64,000 bases of DNA from Croceicoccus naphthovorans (GCF_001028705.1 NZ_CP011770.1:2049501-2113500); one strand, 5' to 3'. Counted from the first letter of the stretch, positions 45,921-54,153 are shown. Notes: a model not told the origin generated them from the sequence alone. Numbers and translations are program-made.

Positions 45921-46958
45921 TTAGGCGAAGACCTCCTCCTTGTCGGCGGCCCAGGCAAATGGCGATTGTGTCCGCCACATGCTGTGGAGGATGACGGCGA
46001 GCTTGCGCGCCACAGCGACGCGGGCCTTCTTCATTCCACTTCGCCGCGCGACCCGCAGGCCCCAATTCTTCAGCGCTGACCATCTCACGACGCGGCCGAG
46101 CAACGTCGTTGCCGCCTCGTATAATGCTGTTCTCACTGAGCCGTCGCCAGCCTTGGTCACGTGGCCGCGCCTGTCGATCTGCCCGGACTGATATCGGGTC
46201 GGCGTCAAACCCAGCCACGGACCTACATCTTTGGACCGCTTGAAGCGGTTAGGGTCATCGATCGCATTCCGGTATGTCAGTGCCACGATGGCACCGACGC
46301 CCGGCGCGGTCATAAGCGTCTGTACAATAGGGTCGGCGCGTGCAGTCTCCAGCAGCTTGCGATCCAGCGTGCGCAGTTCCTGGAGCAGGACGTCGCGCAC
46401 TTTGAGCAGAGCTTCAACCAACATCTCCAGCGCTGGGATGCCGCTGGCCAAATCGCGTGCTCGCGTCGGCCATGTCTTCCGGGACACCACGCCCATCTTC
46501 AGCCCGAAATTCCGTAGGTTCGCTCGCATCGAGTTCTCTATGCCCGTGACTTTATCGACAAGAAACTGCCGGGCATTGAGCAGCGCCCGGGTTTCTTGGG
46601 CGCTCGGCGCCTTCACGTGCACGGACTTGAACCATCCGAGTCGGATCAGCTGCGCGAGACCACGTGCATCGTTGCGGTCGGTTTTGACCCGCATCGCGCC
46701 GAACGCCGCATGTACATGCCGAGCTTCCATGACCGAGACCTTGAAGCCTTGCCGCACCAGGCCCGCGTGAAGCCATTGCGACAACGACCCGGTCTCCAAG
46801 CCAACGTGCTCGACCTTGCGGCCTTGGTGGCGGATAAAACGGCCTATTGCTTCGGGTTCACTGGCAGCCGTGCCTTCCTTGATCACGACACCGCGCTCGT
46901 CAATGACGCAGATGCTTGAGCTTTCCAGCGAAACGTCGACTCCAACGAAGAATTGCAT
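45921..46958 (-). CDS. IS110-family DEDD recombinase/transposase
   Basis: 345 aa. RuvC-like DEDD motifs in FFVGVDVSLES, GLETGSLSQWL and VKTDRNDARGLAQLI. The C-terminal Tnp20 domain has LMTAPGVGAIVALTYRNAI and FKRSKDVGPWLGLTPTRYQSG with the conserved serine region. I chose ATG 46958 (MQFFVGVDVS), the usual family start; an upstream GTG frame reaches into IS66 DNA. Intact. Relatives of this enzyme use a structured RNA from the element to pair donor and target DNA. Confidence 0.9.
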   Translation of the reverse strand: MQFFVGVDVSLESSSICVIDERGVVIKEGTAASEPEAIGRFIRHQGRKVEHVGLETGSLSQWLHAGLVRQGFKVSVMEARHVHAAFGAMRVKTDRNDARGLAQLIRLGWFKSVHVKAPSAQETRALLNARQFLVDKVTGIENSMRANLRNFGLKMGVVSRKTWPTRARDLASGIPALEMLVEALLKVRDVLLQELRTLDRKLLETARADPIVQTLMTAPGVGAIVALTYRNAIDDPNRFKRSKDVGPWLGLTPTRYQSGQIDRRGHVTKAGDGSVRTALYEAATTLLGRVVRWSALKNWGLRVARRSGMKKARVAVARKLAVILHSMWRTQSPFAWAADKEEVFA

Positions 46959-48137
46959 TGCTTCTCTCCTGGTTGACCAATTCCAACATAACTCATCGGC
47001 AGATCCAGGCCTCAGCCCGATCACCGCATCTCTATCGACAGGCACAGATCATGGCCCGTCAAGGCGTCGAGATCGATCGCGCGACGCTGGCCAACTGGGT
47101 CGGACGGGCTGCTGGGCATCTGAAGCCGATCGTCGATCTTCAGAAGCAGCAACTGCTAACCAGCGCCCGACTGTTCGTCGATGAGACCACCGCCAAGGTG
47201 CTGGCGCCGAGCACTGGCAAGACCAAGACCGGCTATCTCTGGGCGATGGTCCGCGATGATCGCCCGCATGGCGGTGCCGATCCACCGGCGATCGCCTATA
47301 CTTACATGTCGGGCCGGGGTGGCATGTGGGCCGCGAAGCTTCTCGGCGATTATCGCGGCATCCTGCAGGTCGATGGCTATGAGGCCTATGGCCAGTTCGG
47401 CAAAGCCAATCGCCCCGGCGGGCCGGCTGTGCTCGCCTACTGCTGGGCGCATGTCCGCCGCGGCTTCTATGATACCGCCAAGGGTGATGGCGCGTCGATC
47501 GCCCAGGAGGCGCTCAAACGGATCGGCACGCTCTACGAGATCGAGCGCGAGATCCATGGCCACAGCCCCGGTGAACGCCTCGCCGTGCGTCAGGCGCGAT
47601 CGCAGCCGGTGATATAGAGGATCTTCGGGCCTGGCTCGAGGAAAAGCGTCGACGCATGTTCAGCGGATCGCCAACCCTCAAGGCGATCAACTATGCGCTC
47701 AACCACTGGACCGGGCTGATCCGCTACCTGGACGATGGCCGGATCGACATCGACAACAACCCGGTCGAGCGTTCGATGCGACCGGTCGCTCTCCAGCGTA
47801 AGAATGCGCTGTTCGCCGGCCATGAGCTTGGCGCGGAGAACTGGGCCGCGATCGCGTCCTTGGTCGAGACCTGCAAGCTGCTCGCCATCAATCCCAACGC
47901 CTATCTTGCCGACGTGCTCGCGCGCATCGTCATGCGCGCCGACGGTGATCCGCTCGACGACCTGCTGCCCTGCAACTGGGTCGATATCAATGCCGCAGCC
48001 CCAACGTTCGAAACCAACGACACCGCGCTTGCCGCCTGAGCAAACCACGTTCGAAACTTGTTACATCAAAAACAGGCATCAGGTCTGAAAAGAACCCCGC
48101 GCCTTCACACCCCGCGTGGGGAGGAATTACCGCTTAC

Positions 48138-49244
48138 GTTCGACTGGAGCCACGAGGATGTGGAGATCGCCGGCAAGCCGATGCGGGTGAAGGTCGCGCA
48201 TATGCGGCTTTGCGCGTCGCGGGCGGTGTTCGTGCGGGCCTATCCCCGCGAGACGCAGGAGATGGTGTTCGACGCCCATGCGCGGGCGTTCGCCTTCTTC
48301 GGCGGCGTGCCGACGCGGGGCATCTACGACAACATGAAGACCGCGGTGACGACGGTGTTCACCGGCAAGGAGCGGGTCTTCAACCGCCGGTTCCTGATCA
48401 TGGCCGATCACTACATGATCGAGCCTACTGCTCGCCAGCGGCGGGTTGGGAGAAGGGCCAGGTCGAGCACCAGGTGCAGACGATCCGGGGGCGGTTCTTC
48501 CAGCCCCGACTACGCTTTGCGAGCCTGGAGGAGCTGAACGGATGGCTTGAGGCTGAGTGCCACCGGTGGGCGGCGCTGCATCCGCATCCCGATCAGCGCG
48601 AGCTGACCGTCGCCCAGGCATGGGATGCCGAGCGTCCGACGCTCCAGGTGATGCTGGCGCCGTTCGACGGCTTCCACGAGACGCCGCACGCGGTGACTGG
48701 CACTTGCCTGATCAGCTTCGACCGCAACCGCTACTCGGTCATGGCCAAGGCGGCCCGGCGGGCGGTGCAGGTTCGCGCCTATGCGGACCGGATCGTGGTC
48801 CGCCTCGACGATGAGGTGATCGCCGAGCATCCCCGCTTCTTCGGCCGGGATCGGATGATCCTCGATCCCTGGCACTACCTGCCGGTGCTGGCCAAGAAGC
48901 CGGGCGCCTTGAGGAACGGAGCACCGTTCCAGGACTGGGATCTCCCGCCGGCACTGGCGCGGCTCAGGCGCAAGCTGGGGACAGGCGATGAAGCCGACCG
49001 CCGGTTCGTGCGCGTGCTCTCTGCCGTGCTGACCGATGGCCTCGAAGCGGTCGAGGCCGCGATCCGCGAGGCACTCGCCGCCGGCGCTGCCAGCGACGAC
49101 GTAATCCTCAACATCCTGGCACGGCGGCGAGAGCCGCCCCGGCCACTGACCATCGCCACGTCCGAAGCGCTAGCGCTCAGCCACCCACCGACCGCGGACT
49201 GCGCTCGCTATGACCTTCTGCGAGGCGCCCGTGCAGCGGCATGA
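48138..49244 (+). pseudogene. IS21 transposase IstA, 5'-truncated and frameshifted
   Basis: FDWSHEDVEIAGKPMRVKVAHMRL, RAYPRETQEMVFDAHARAFAFFGGVP and GIYDNMKTAVTT carry the rve-domain catalytic residues. Near 48428 a one-base change moves to the frame of GWEKGQVEHQVQTIRGRFFQP, which runs on to 49244 (DNA-binding C-terminus). The first 100 or so residues are missing. Confidence 0.85.
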
Positions 49245-49959
49245 GATGATCGCCGCGATGAATGGCTTGGGCCTCAAGGGCATGGCTGGCGCCTTCGACG
49301 AGGCGGTCACCACGGGCATGCAGCGCAAGCGCACCGCCATCGAGATCCTGACCGATCTGCTACGCGCTGAGGCTGCTCATCGCCATGCGGCATCGATCCG
49401 CTATCGCATGACCGCGGCCAGGCTTCCGGTGGTGAAGGACATCGATGCGTTCGTGTTCGAGGGGACGCTGATCGATGAGCAGCTGGTGCGCTCGCTGCAT
49501 GCTGGCTCGTTCCTGCCCGGTCAGCGCAATATCGTCCTGGTCGGCGGCACCGGGACCGGGAAGACCCACCTGGCCGTCGCAATCACTGCCAGCGTCGTGC
49601 GTGCCGGCGCCCGCGGCCGCTACTACAACACCGTGGATCTGGTGAACCGGCTCGAGGAAGAGAGCCGCCTCGGCAAGGCCGGCGCGCTTGCGGCCCAGCT
49701 CTCCCGCCTCGATCTCGTCGTGCTCGATGAGCTTGGCTATCTGCCGTTCGCCCGCTCGGGCGGCCAGTTGCTGTTCCACCTCGTCAGCAAACTCTACGAG
49801 CGCACCTCGGTGATCATCACGACGAACCTGGCGTTCGGGGAATGGCCGACCGTGTTCGGCGATCCCAAGATGACGGCCGCGCTGCTAGATCGCATCACCC
49901 ATCACTGCGACATCGTTGAAACTGGAAACGATAGCTGGCGGCTCAGAAACCGGCGCTGA
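49210..49959 (+). CDS. IS21 helper ATPase IstB
   Basis: 249-aa AAA+ ATPase. Walker [12 protein letters not shown], Walker [13 protein letters not shown], sensor-like [19 protein letters not shown]. It overlaps istA by 35 bp if the ATG at 49210 is used; ATG 49246 is an alternative. It is intact and selects or activates targets for IstA, whose gene here is broken. Confidence 0.92.
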   Translation: MTFCEAPVQRHEMIAAMNGLGLKGMAGAFDEAVTTGMQRKRTAIEILTDLLRAEAAHRHAASIRYRMTAARLPVVKDIDAFVFEGTLIDEQLVRSLHAGSFLPGQRNIVLVGGTGTGKTHLAVAITASVVRAGARGRYYNTVDLVNRLEEESRLGKAGALAAQLSRLDLVVLDELGYLPFARSGGQLLFHLVSKLYERTSVIITTNLAFGEWPTVFGDPKMTAALLDRITHHCDIVETGNDSWRLRNRR

Positions 49960-49986
49960 ATAACTGACCGGCCGAGGCCGGTAGGA

Positions 49987-50406
49987 TCATGCGGAGGGGC
50001 TGAAGCCATCCTTGTGGGTATGACGGTCCAGATAACGCATGATGATGTCATCGGTGATGTTGCCGGACGTGGTTGAAAAGTAACCGCGTTGCCAGAAGCG
50101 TTGGCCCCAGTAGCGTTTGCGGATATGTTCGAACTCCTGCTGGATCTTGCGCGACGAGCGCCCCTTGGCCCGGCGCACGAAGTCGCTGACCGAGACGTGC
50201 GGCGGGATTTCTACGAACATGTGCACGTGATCCTTCGACAGCACGCCGTTCACGATGGTCACGCCCATTTCATCGCAGACCTGCCGGATGATTTCGCGAA
50301 CCCTGAGCCGCACATCGCCGATCAGCACCTTGTACCGGTACTTCGGCGCCCAGACGAGATGATAGCGATGATGGAATGTCGTGTGACAACCGGAGCGATA
50401 CGCCAT
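49987..50406 (-). CDS. tnpA: IS200-type Y1 HUH transposase TnpA
   Basis: 139 aa. HUH motif in SKDHVHMFVEIP, catalytic Tyr in RFWQRGYFSTTSGN, and the family start MAYRSGCHTTFHHRYHLVWAPKYRYKVL. It moves single-stranded DNA. ATG 50406 lies inside the base of a 28-bp hairpin (50405-50479), which would hide the start in mRNA. A longer reading that adds KLPLFPRLQA is possible but runs through that hairpin. Intact. Confidence 0.9.
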   Translation of the reverse strand: MAYRSGCHTTFHHRYHLVWAPKYRYKVLIGDVRLRVREIIRQVCDEMGVTIVNGVLSKDHVHMFVEIPPHVSVSDFVRRAKGRSSRKIQQEFEHIRKRYWGQRFWQRGYFSTTSGNITDDIIMRYLDRHTHKDGFSPSA

Positions 50407-50479
50407 AGCCTGTAACCTCGGGAAAAGCGGAAGCTTCACGCCTTCGGCGGTTTCCGCTTTTCCCGAGGTTACAGGCTAT
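50405..50479 (-). promoter_or_regulatory. 28-bp hairpin covering the tnpA start codon
   Basis: The arms 50405-50432 (ATAGCCTGTAACCTCGGGAA...) and 50451-50479 are exact complements with an 18-base loop. In IS200 a leader hairpin both stops read-through transcription and sequesters translation signals; this one is unusually long and includes the ATG itself. Confidence 0.8.
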
Positions 50480-50752
50480 CACGCGAGTCTATGGCTGAAG
50501 CCACTATCCGACTGAAGTCGGAGGGGTTGCTCCTCAAACGGGACTCTAAAACCCTCCCCCCGGACCCCCCACCCGGCGGTTGACCCGGTGGGTCCACAGG
50601 AACCTCCCACGGCCGGCACCGCCAGCGCTTGGGGGGCGCGCAGCGCCGGCCGTGGGTCCCTCCTATGGACTACCGGGACAACCGCCCGACAGCCCGAAAA
50701 GGGGGTCCCTATTGCACGCCGATATGGGGTCCCGGTTCGACGCCCATTTACA

Positions 50753-51024
50753 GCCTTGACCACAGCGCGCGGGTCGATCCCCTCGCGCATGTCCTGTAAC
50801 ACCTTCTGCGCCCGCTCCCGCGCCTTGGCCTCCGTGAGCGTGCCGTAGGGACCGAGGGTGAACTGGATCGACTTGCCCAGCACCCGCCCCATAACGATGA
50901 ACACGCGCTTGCCCTGTGCGGAGACGCGCAGACCGTAGCCCTTCACGCTGTCGTCCCAGTGAACCTCGTAGCCCTCGGCGGGCGCTGCGACCTTGTCAAC
51001 GAAGGTCTTCGTAATCTTTGCCAT
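50753..51024 (-). pseudogene. P4-type integrase N-terminus, truncated by IS21
   Basis: The first 90 residues of a tyrosine integrase (DUF4102 arm-binding domain): MAKITKTFVDKVAAPAEGYE, WDDSVKGYGLRVSAQGKRVF, FTLGPYGTLTEAKARERAQKVL, GIDPRAVV. IS21 begins at 50752, and the frame continues as nonsense to 50479. It lies about 160 bp from a tRNA-Lys-derived attachment core, the normal place for such an integrase. Confidence 0.85.
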
Positions 51025-51137
51025 GCTGCTCCTTGGCTGCGAGATTCTAGCGTATTTCTAGCAAGGAGCTTACAGCTACGACAAGGAACCACAAAAAAGC
51101 AAGGGCGAAAACAACGTAATATCAAGGGTTATGCCTG

Positions 51138-51167
51138 CTAGAACAAGCTAGGGCAATCTAGCGCAAG
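51138..51167. repeat. Three tandem decamers, candidate integrase arm sites
   Basis: CTAGAACAAG, CTAGGGCAAT and CTAGCGCAAG follow one another without gap, between the integrase start and the attachment core. Related CTAGCG/CTAGCAAG words occur at about 51048-51065. Direct repeats of about 10 bp next to a core are what integrase arm-type sites look like. Confidence 0.6.
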
Positions 51168-51212
51168 AGCGTGATTCCAAAACTCTTAATCAGCGGGTCC
51201 TAGGCTCAGGAC

Positions 51213-51608
51213 TCATTGATCGAGCCAGAAGATGACGGTTGCGGCGATGCAGATGGCGGACATGAAGGTATGGGCGCAGCGGTCGTATCGCGTGTGGATG
51301 CGGCGCCAGTCCTTGAGTTTGCCGAACATGTTCTCGACCCTGTGGCGCTGGCGATAGAGTGTGCGATCGTGCGGGATCTGTACCTTTCGATTGGCCTTTG
51401 AAGGGATACAGGCGGTGATGCCGCGGTTGGCCAGAGCTGCGCGGAACCAGTCGGCATCATAGCCTTTATCACCGAGCAGTGCCTTGGCCCTGGGCAGGGA
51501 GTCGAGCATCAGCGCAGCGCCCTTGAAGTCGCTCATCTGGCCTTCGCTGAGCAGCATGACCAGTGGCCGCCCCTGGCCGTCGCAGACCGCATGAAGCTTG
51601 GAGTTCAA
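51213..51608 (-). CDS. IS5-family transposase OrfB
   Basis: 131 aa. MNSKLHAVCDGQGRPL, LLGDKGYDADWFRAAL (second Asp), HRVENMFGKLKDWRRIHTRYDRC (Glu) and an intact C-terminus ATVIFWLDQ. Overlaps OrfA by four bases; expressed by frameshift or coupling. Confidence 0.9.
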   Translation of the reverse strand: MNSKLHAVCDGQGRPLVMLLSEGQMSDFKGAALMLDSLPRAKALLGDKGYDADWFRAALANRGITACIPSKANRKVQIPHDRTLYRQRHRVENMFGKLKDWRRIHTRYDRCAHTFMSAICIAATVIFWLDQ

Positions 51609-51973
51609 GCCGCCTTTGGTGCGTCCGATACATCTGGGAAGAGCCCCTTTTTAAAGAGGCTGGCAGCTGTTCGGTGAGCCTTGAGATGCGTGGCATCGAT
51701 CATCAGTTGATCCGGCTTGCCACCCTTGGCAGCCAGCGCGGCAAAGATATTGTTGAACACGCCCAGTCGGCTCCAGCGGATGAACCGGTTGTAGATCGTT
51801 TTGTGCGGACCATACTCGCGCGGTGCATCTCGCCAGCGCAACCCGTTCCTGATCACGAAGATGATCCCGCTAACGATCCGACGATCATCGACCCGCGGCA
51901 CTCCGTGCGACAGTGGGAAATACGGCTCGATCCGGCGCATCTGCGCCTCCGACAACCAGATCAGATCACTCAC
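51605..51973 (-). CDS. IS5-family transposase OrfA
   Basis: 122 aa. LSEAQMRRIEPYFPLSHGVP, RNGLRWRDAPREYGPHKT, and the first catalytic Asp in MIDATHLKAHRTAAS. The frame changes at TTTTTAAAGAGG-like sequence (SLFKKGLF) into OrfB. Confidence 0.9.
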   Translation of the reverse strand: MSDLIWLSEAQMRRIEPYFPLSHGVPRVDDRRIVSGIIFVIRNGLRWRDAPREYGPHKTIYNRFIRWSRLGVFNNIFAALAAKGGKPDQLMIDATHLKAHRTAASLFKKGLFPDVSDAPKAA

Positions 51974-52074
51974 GACAACACCTCCTCAGCGGTGCCGTTG
52001 AATCAGAATATCGAGCCCTTGGGAATCCCTTTAATAGGTCCTGAGCCTAGGTTCGAGCCCTAGCGCGCCCGCCA

Positions 52075-52608
52075 TATTTCCCTTATTCATCAATCAGATA
52101 CTAGGCTTGCGGGATCGGGCTATTGAGAGCATTTTTGTGCTAGGTAGCTCTCTAGGTAGCAGCGCGCTAATTCGGCGCTGCAGCGCAGTGAACGGTTCAT
52201 GCCCCGCGCTCTGTCCAACTGAGCTTGAGCGAGTAGCCGGCTCACCTTCCCGCCAGCGGCACACGCTGGGATGGCAGCTTGGAAACTCGGGCAGCGCGGT
52301 GTGGTGCTGACAGCTAGGCCGCCCGAGCTTCGATACAGAGCGCCCGATGGACAAGAATGACGCCCTTGGCTGGATGCCCTGCCAGCTCGGAGACGCCTCA
52401 TAGACGGTAAGAACGGTCAGCCCGTTATTCGTGGAGGCTAAGAGCAGATTGGGGCCAGGGACGCGATAGGCCTTGTTCTCGAACCGTCAGTCGCGCAGCA
52501 CGCGCTCGATAGCGGTGTCGACACTGGTCCGCTCACCGCACCGCTAAGTGCCTACCGCCGATCCGGTTTGCGTTCTGTTCCTTCGAGCGATAATATCGTC
52601 ATCTGACG
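52075..52608. other. 534-bp stretch without a gene
   Basis: No supportable frame. On the minus strand, GCTCAGTTGGACAGAGC (about 52216-52232) has the shape of a tRNA D-arm (4-bp stem, 9-base loop), but no anticodon or T-arm follows. A short minus-strand frame (ENKAYRVPGPNLLLAS, about 52440-52490) is not recognised. Confidence 0.5.
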
Positions 52609-53439
52609 CTAAAGCATCTCGAGTGGACGGCGGTCGCGTGGCCTGGGAAATGCCGCGTCGAGTGTCGCAAGGTGGGCGTCGGAAAGAACGATATGGGCGG
52701 CCGCGCGGTTCTCCCGAACATATGCGACTGAACTCGCTTTCGGGATGGCGATGAGGCCATCGTGCCGCAACGTCCACGAAAGTGCGACCTGCACAGGGGT
52801 TGCGCCAACCTCGGCTGCAATTTTGTCGAGAGCGGGGTGGGTAGAAAGTCGTCCCTGCTCGACTGGACTATACGCCATAACCGGTAGGTTATGCTCGGCG
52901 AGCCACGGCAGCAGGTCCAATTCGGGGCCTCGCCGGACGAGATTGTAGAGGATCTGATCGGTCACGCAGCCATCCCCGCCCGCAGCGACAAGCTCGTCCA
53001 TATCGTCGGTATCGAGGTTGCTGACACCCCAATGCCTAATTTTCCCCGCTGATTTTAGCGCCTCCATTGCCTCCACTGTCTCAGCGAGCGGCACTGATCC
53101 CCGCCAGTGGAGCAGGTAGAGGTCGAGCCGATCGGTGCCGAGCCGCTTCAGGCTCGCCTCGCACGCACCGGCAAGGCGGGAGCGCGATGCGTTCTGTGGA
53201 TACGCCTTGCTGACGAGGAATAACTGGTCGCGACGGTCGCCGAGCGCTTCGCAGATCAGCGTTTCCGCCGCACCATCGCCATACATTTCGGCGGTATCGA
53301 TGAGCGTCATACCCAGTTCGACACCGGCGCGTAGCGCGGCGATCTCATCGGATCGGCGCTCGGCACGTTCGCCCATCTTCCAGGTGCCTTGACCCATTGA
53401 AGGAACCACTTCCCCGCCTGGCAATGTCACGTGTTTCAT
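52609..53439 (-). CDS. Aldo/keto reductase
   Basis: 276-aa NADPH-dependent oxidoreductase. The tetrad is Asp and Tyr in LIDTAEMYGDG, Lys in LVSKAYP and His in LYLLHWRG; the cofactor site is IPKASSVAYVRENRAA. Close to the AKR5-like YeaE group that reduces methylglyoxal and other aldehydes. It lies 75 bp from, and on the same strand as, the following TetR gene, so both may form one unit. Confidence 0.9.
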   Translation of the reverse strand: MKHVTLPGGEVVPSMGQGTWKMGERAERRSDEIAALRAGVELGMTLIDTAEMYGDGAAETLICEALGDRRDQLFLVSKAYPQNASRSRLAGACEASLKRLGTDRLDLYLLHWRGSVPLAETVEAMEALKSAGKIRHWGVSNLDTDDMDELVAAGGDGCVTDQILYNLVRRGPELDLLPWLAEHNLPVMAYSPVEQGRLSTHPALDKIAAEVGATPVQVALSWTLRHDGLIAIPKASSVAYVRENRAAAHIVLSDAHLATLDAAFPRPRDRRPLEML

Positions 53440-53514
53440 GTGCTTTCGTCCTATGAGATGAGTTCGACTGTTCGGTGGCGGGAGGCGGATTGGCAGATGA
53501 CCACCACGTGACGA

Positions 53515-54135
53515 TCATACCGCAGCCGGCCATCGATCGAGTGCCATTTTGGCGATGGAGAGCAGTTCGTTGATCGTAGCGCCGTCGCGCGCCTGAACGG
53601 ACATGCCTTCCATGACCGTATTGATGAATTTGCCTAGGACGGCCGGATCGGCATCGGCCGCAAGCTCGCCCTGCGCGGCGCCGCGATGCAGACGCTCGAT
53701 CAGGAGGGCCTCCGCCGCGATACGCTTGTCGCGCAGCAGGCATTCGATGGCGGCGGACGCCGGCGAAACGGCTGCCGCTGCCGAATACATGAAGCAGCCG
53801 GCCGGCGTTCCGGGTTCCGAGAACGATGACGCCGCTCGTTCCAGCAGGCCTTTGACGGCATCGTAGGTGGACAACGCCGGATCGTTGATGGGTGCATAGA
53901 GGTGGACGCTGAACGTCGCGGCGTAGCGCTCGATCACCGCCGCGAACAGCCCCGCCTTGTTGTCAAACGCTGCGTAAAGACTGGCGGCGGCGACGCCAGT
54001 CTCCGCCACCAGATCGGCCATCGATGTCGCCTCGTAGCCGCGCTGCCAGAACAGCCGTACCGCCTTGTCGAGCGCAGCGTCAGTGTCGAACGCGCGAGGG
54101 CGACCTGCGCCGCGGCGAGCTTTCGTCTCTGTCAT
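53515..54135 (-). CDS. TetR-family regulator
   Basis: 206 aa. HTH in DAALDKAVRLFWQRGYEATSMADLVAETGVAAASLYAAFDNKAGLF, with a C-terminal domain of the AcrR/YjdC type. I use ATG 54135 (MTETKARRG); the longer frame is in the promoter. It is divergent from the oxidoreductase at 54232 with an inverted repeat between, so it likely represses both. Confidence 0.9.
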   Translation of the reverse strand: MTETKARRGAGRPRAFDTDAALDKAVRLFWQRGYEATSMADLVAETGVAAASLYAAFDNKAGLFAAVIERYAATFSVHLYAPINDPALSTYDAVKGLLERAASSFSEPGTPAGCFMYSAAAAVSPASAAIECLLRDKRIAAEALLIERLHRGAAQGELAADADPAVLGKFINTVMEGMSVQARDGATINELLSIAKMALDRWPAAV

Positions 54136-54153
54136 GTCTGGTGCCCGATATGG

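Larger units (their letters stand above)
45703..47031 (-). mobile_element. IS110/IS1111-family element inside IS66 tnpC
   Basis: 1329 bp between the two tnpC halves. A perfect 12-bp inverted repeat, GTGATCGGGCTG at 45703 and CAGCCCGATCAC at 47013-47024, sits at the left tip and seven bases inside the right tip, which is the subterminal arrangement of the IS1111 group. CT is found at both junctions (45701-45702, 47032-47033), as expected for a dinucleotide core at the target. One intact transposase gene plus a 218-bp noncoding end. Confidence 0.85.
45119..48039 (+). pseudogene. IS66 transposase TnpC, split and frameshifted
   Basis: 5' part 45119-45702 (LQHLLDVLNRMHFGRRSEKM, the zinc-finger-like CSNCGGELHRIGED, ending KYADHLPL), and 3' part 47033-48039 (YRQAQIMARQGVEIDRATLANWVG, DETTAKVLAPSTGKTKTGYLW, LQVDGYEAYG, NNPVERSMRPVALQRKN). 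The IS110 element separates them. In addition a TA insertion at about 47612 (GTGATATAGAGG) shifts the frame between QPVI and EDLRAWLEEK. The DDE residues were all present before disruption. Confidence 0.88.
44210..48137 (+). mobile_element. IS66-family element interrupted by an IS110-family element
   Basis: Left tip GTAAGCGGTAATTTCTCCCC at 44210, right tip (inverted) TTACCGCTTAC ending at 48137. It carries tnpA, tnpB and tnpC in order. tnpC is split by the element at 45703-47031 and has a further frameshift at 47612. The flanking 8-mers (GATGAAAC and GTTCGACT) do not match, so there is no target duplication: the left flank is a VOC gene and the right flank IS21, so the ends come from different insertions or a deletion occurred. 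Confidence 0.9.
49968..50521 (-). mobile_element. IS200/IS605-type element (tnpA only)
   Basis: About 550 bp with one Y1 transposase gene. Subterminal hairpins are CCGGCC-GA-GGCCGG at 49968-49981 (right end) and CCGACT-GA-AGTCGG at 50508-50521 (left end), the same shape and loop at both ends, as in this family. No inverted terminal repeats and no TnpB. It is inserted downstream of istB within an IS21. Confidence 0.85.
48138..50752 (+). mobile_element. IS21-family element, left part missing, interrupted by IS200-type element
   Basis: Contains istA 3' two thirds, complete istB, then an IS200-type insertion (49968-50521). The right end follows, with repeated GGGTCCC...CGCCGAT / GGGTCCC...CGACGCCC units at 50702-50745, and a TGT-type tip (inverted, TTTACA) at 50752. 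IS66 removed or replaced the left part. The right tip lies inside an integrase gene, which this IS21 therefore disrupted. 50522-50701 includes a 12-bp perfect inverted repeat CCCACGGCCGGC (50606) / GCCGGCCGTGGG (50645). Confidence 0.8.
51203..52047 (-). mobile_element. IS5-family element inside the tRNA-Lys-derived site
   Basis: 845 bp with inverted ends GGCTCAGGAC / GTCCTGAGCC and a TA duplication at both sides (51201-51202, 52048-52049). Two overlapping frames on the minus strand. It is different in sequence from the 22.4/61.4 kb type, though of the same subgroup. Apparently intact. Confidence 0.9.
51183..52074 (+). other. tRNA-Lys(CTT) 3' half as attachment core, split by IS5
   Basis: 51183-51202 gives CTCTTAATCAGCGGGTCCTA (anticodon loop CT-CTT-AA, 3' anticodon stem, variable loop). 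52050-52074 gives GGTTCGAGCCCTAG and then CGCGCCCGCCA (T-loop, T-stem, acceptor, CCA). Joined at the TA target duplication they form the complete 3' half of a tRNA-Lys with perfect T-stem CTAGG/CCTAG. The 5' half is absent: bases before 51183 do not pair. This is the form of an attR-type site left by integration into tRNA-Lys. Confidence 0.75.

Noticed and set aside
50480-50752. C-terminal half of the integrase-start reading frame as a novel protein domain
   Set aside because: It lies within the IS21 right end and its terminal repeats; the protein-like frame is accidental.
51138-51167. CRISPR-like array
   Set aside because: Only three 10-bp units without spacers; they fit integrase arm sites and there is no cas gene in the window.
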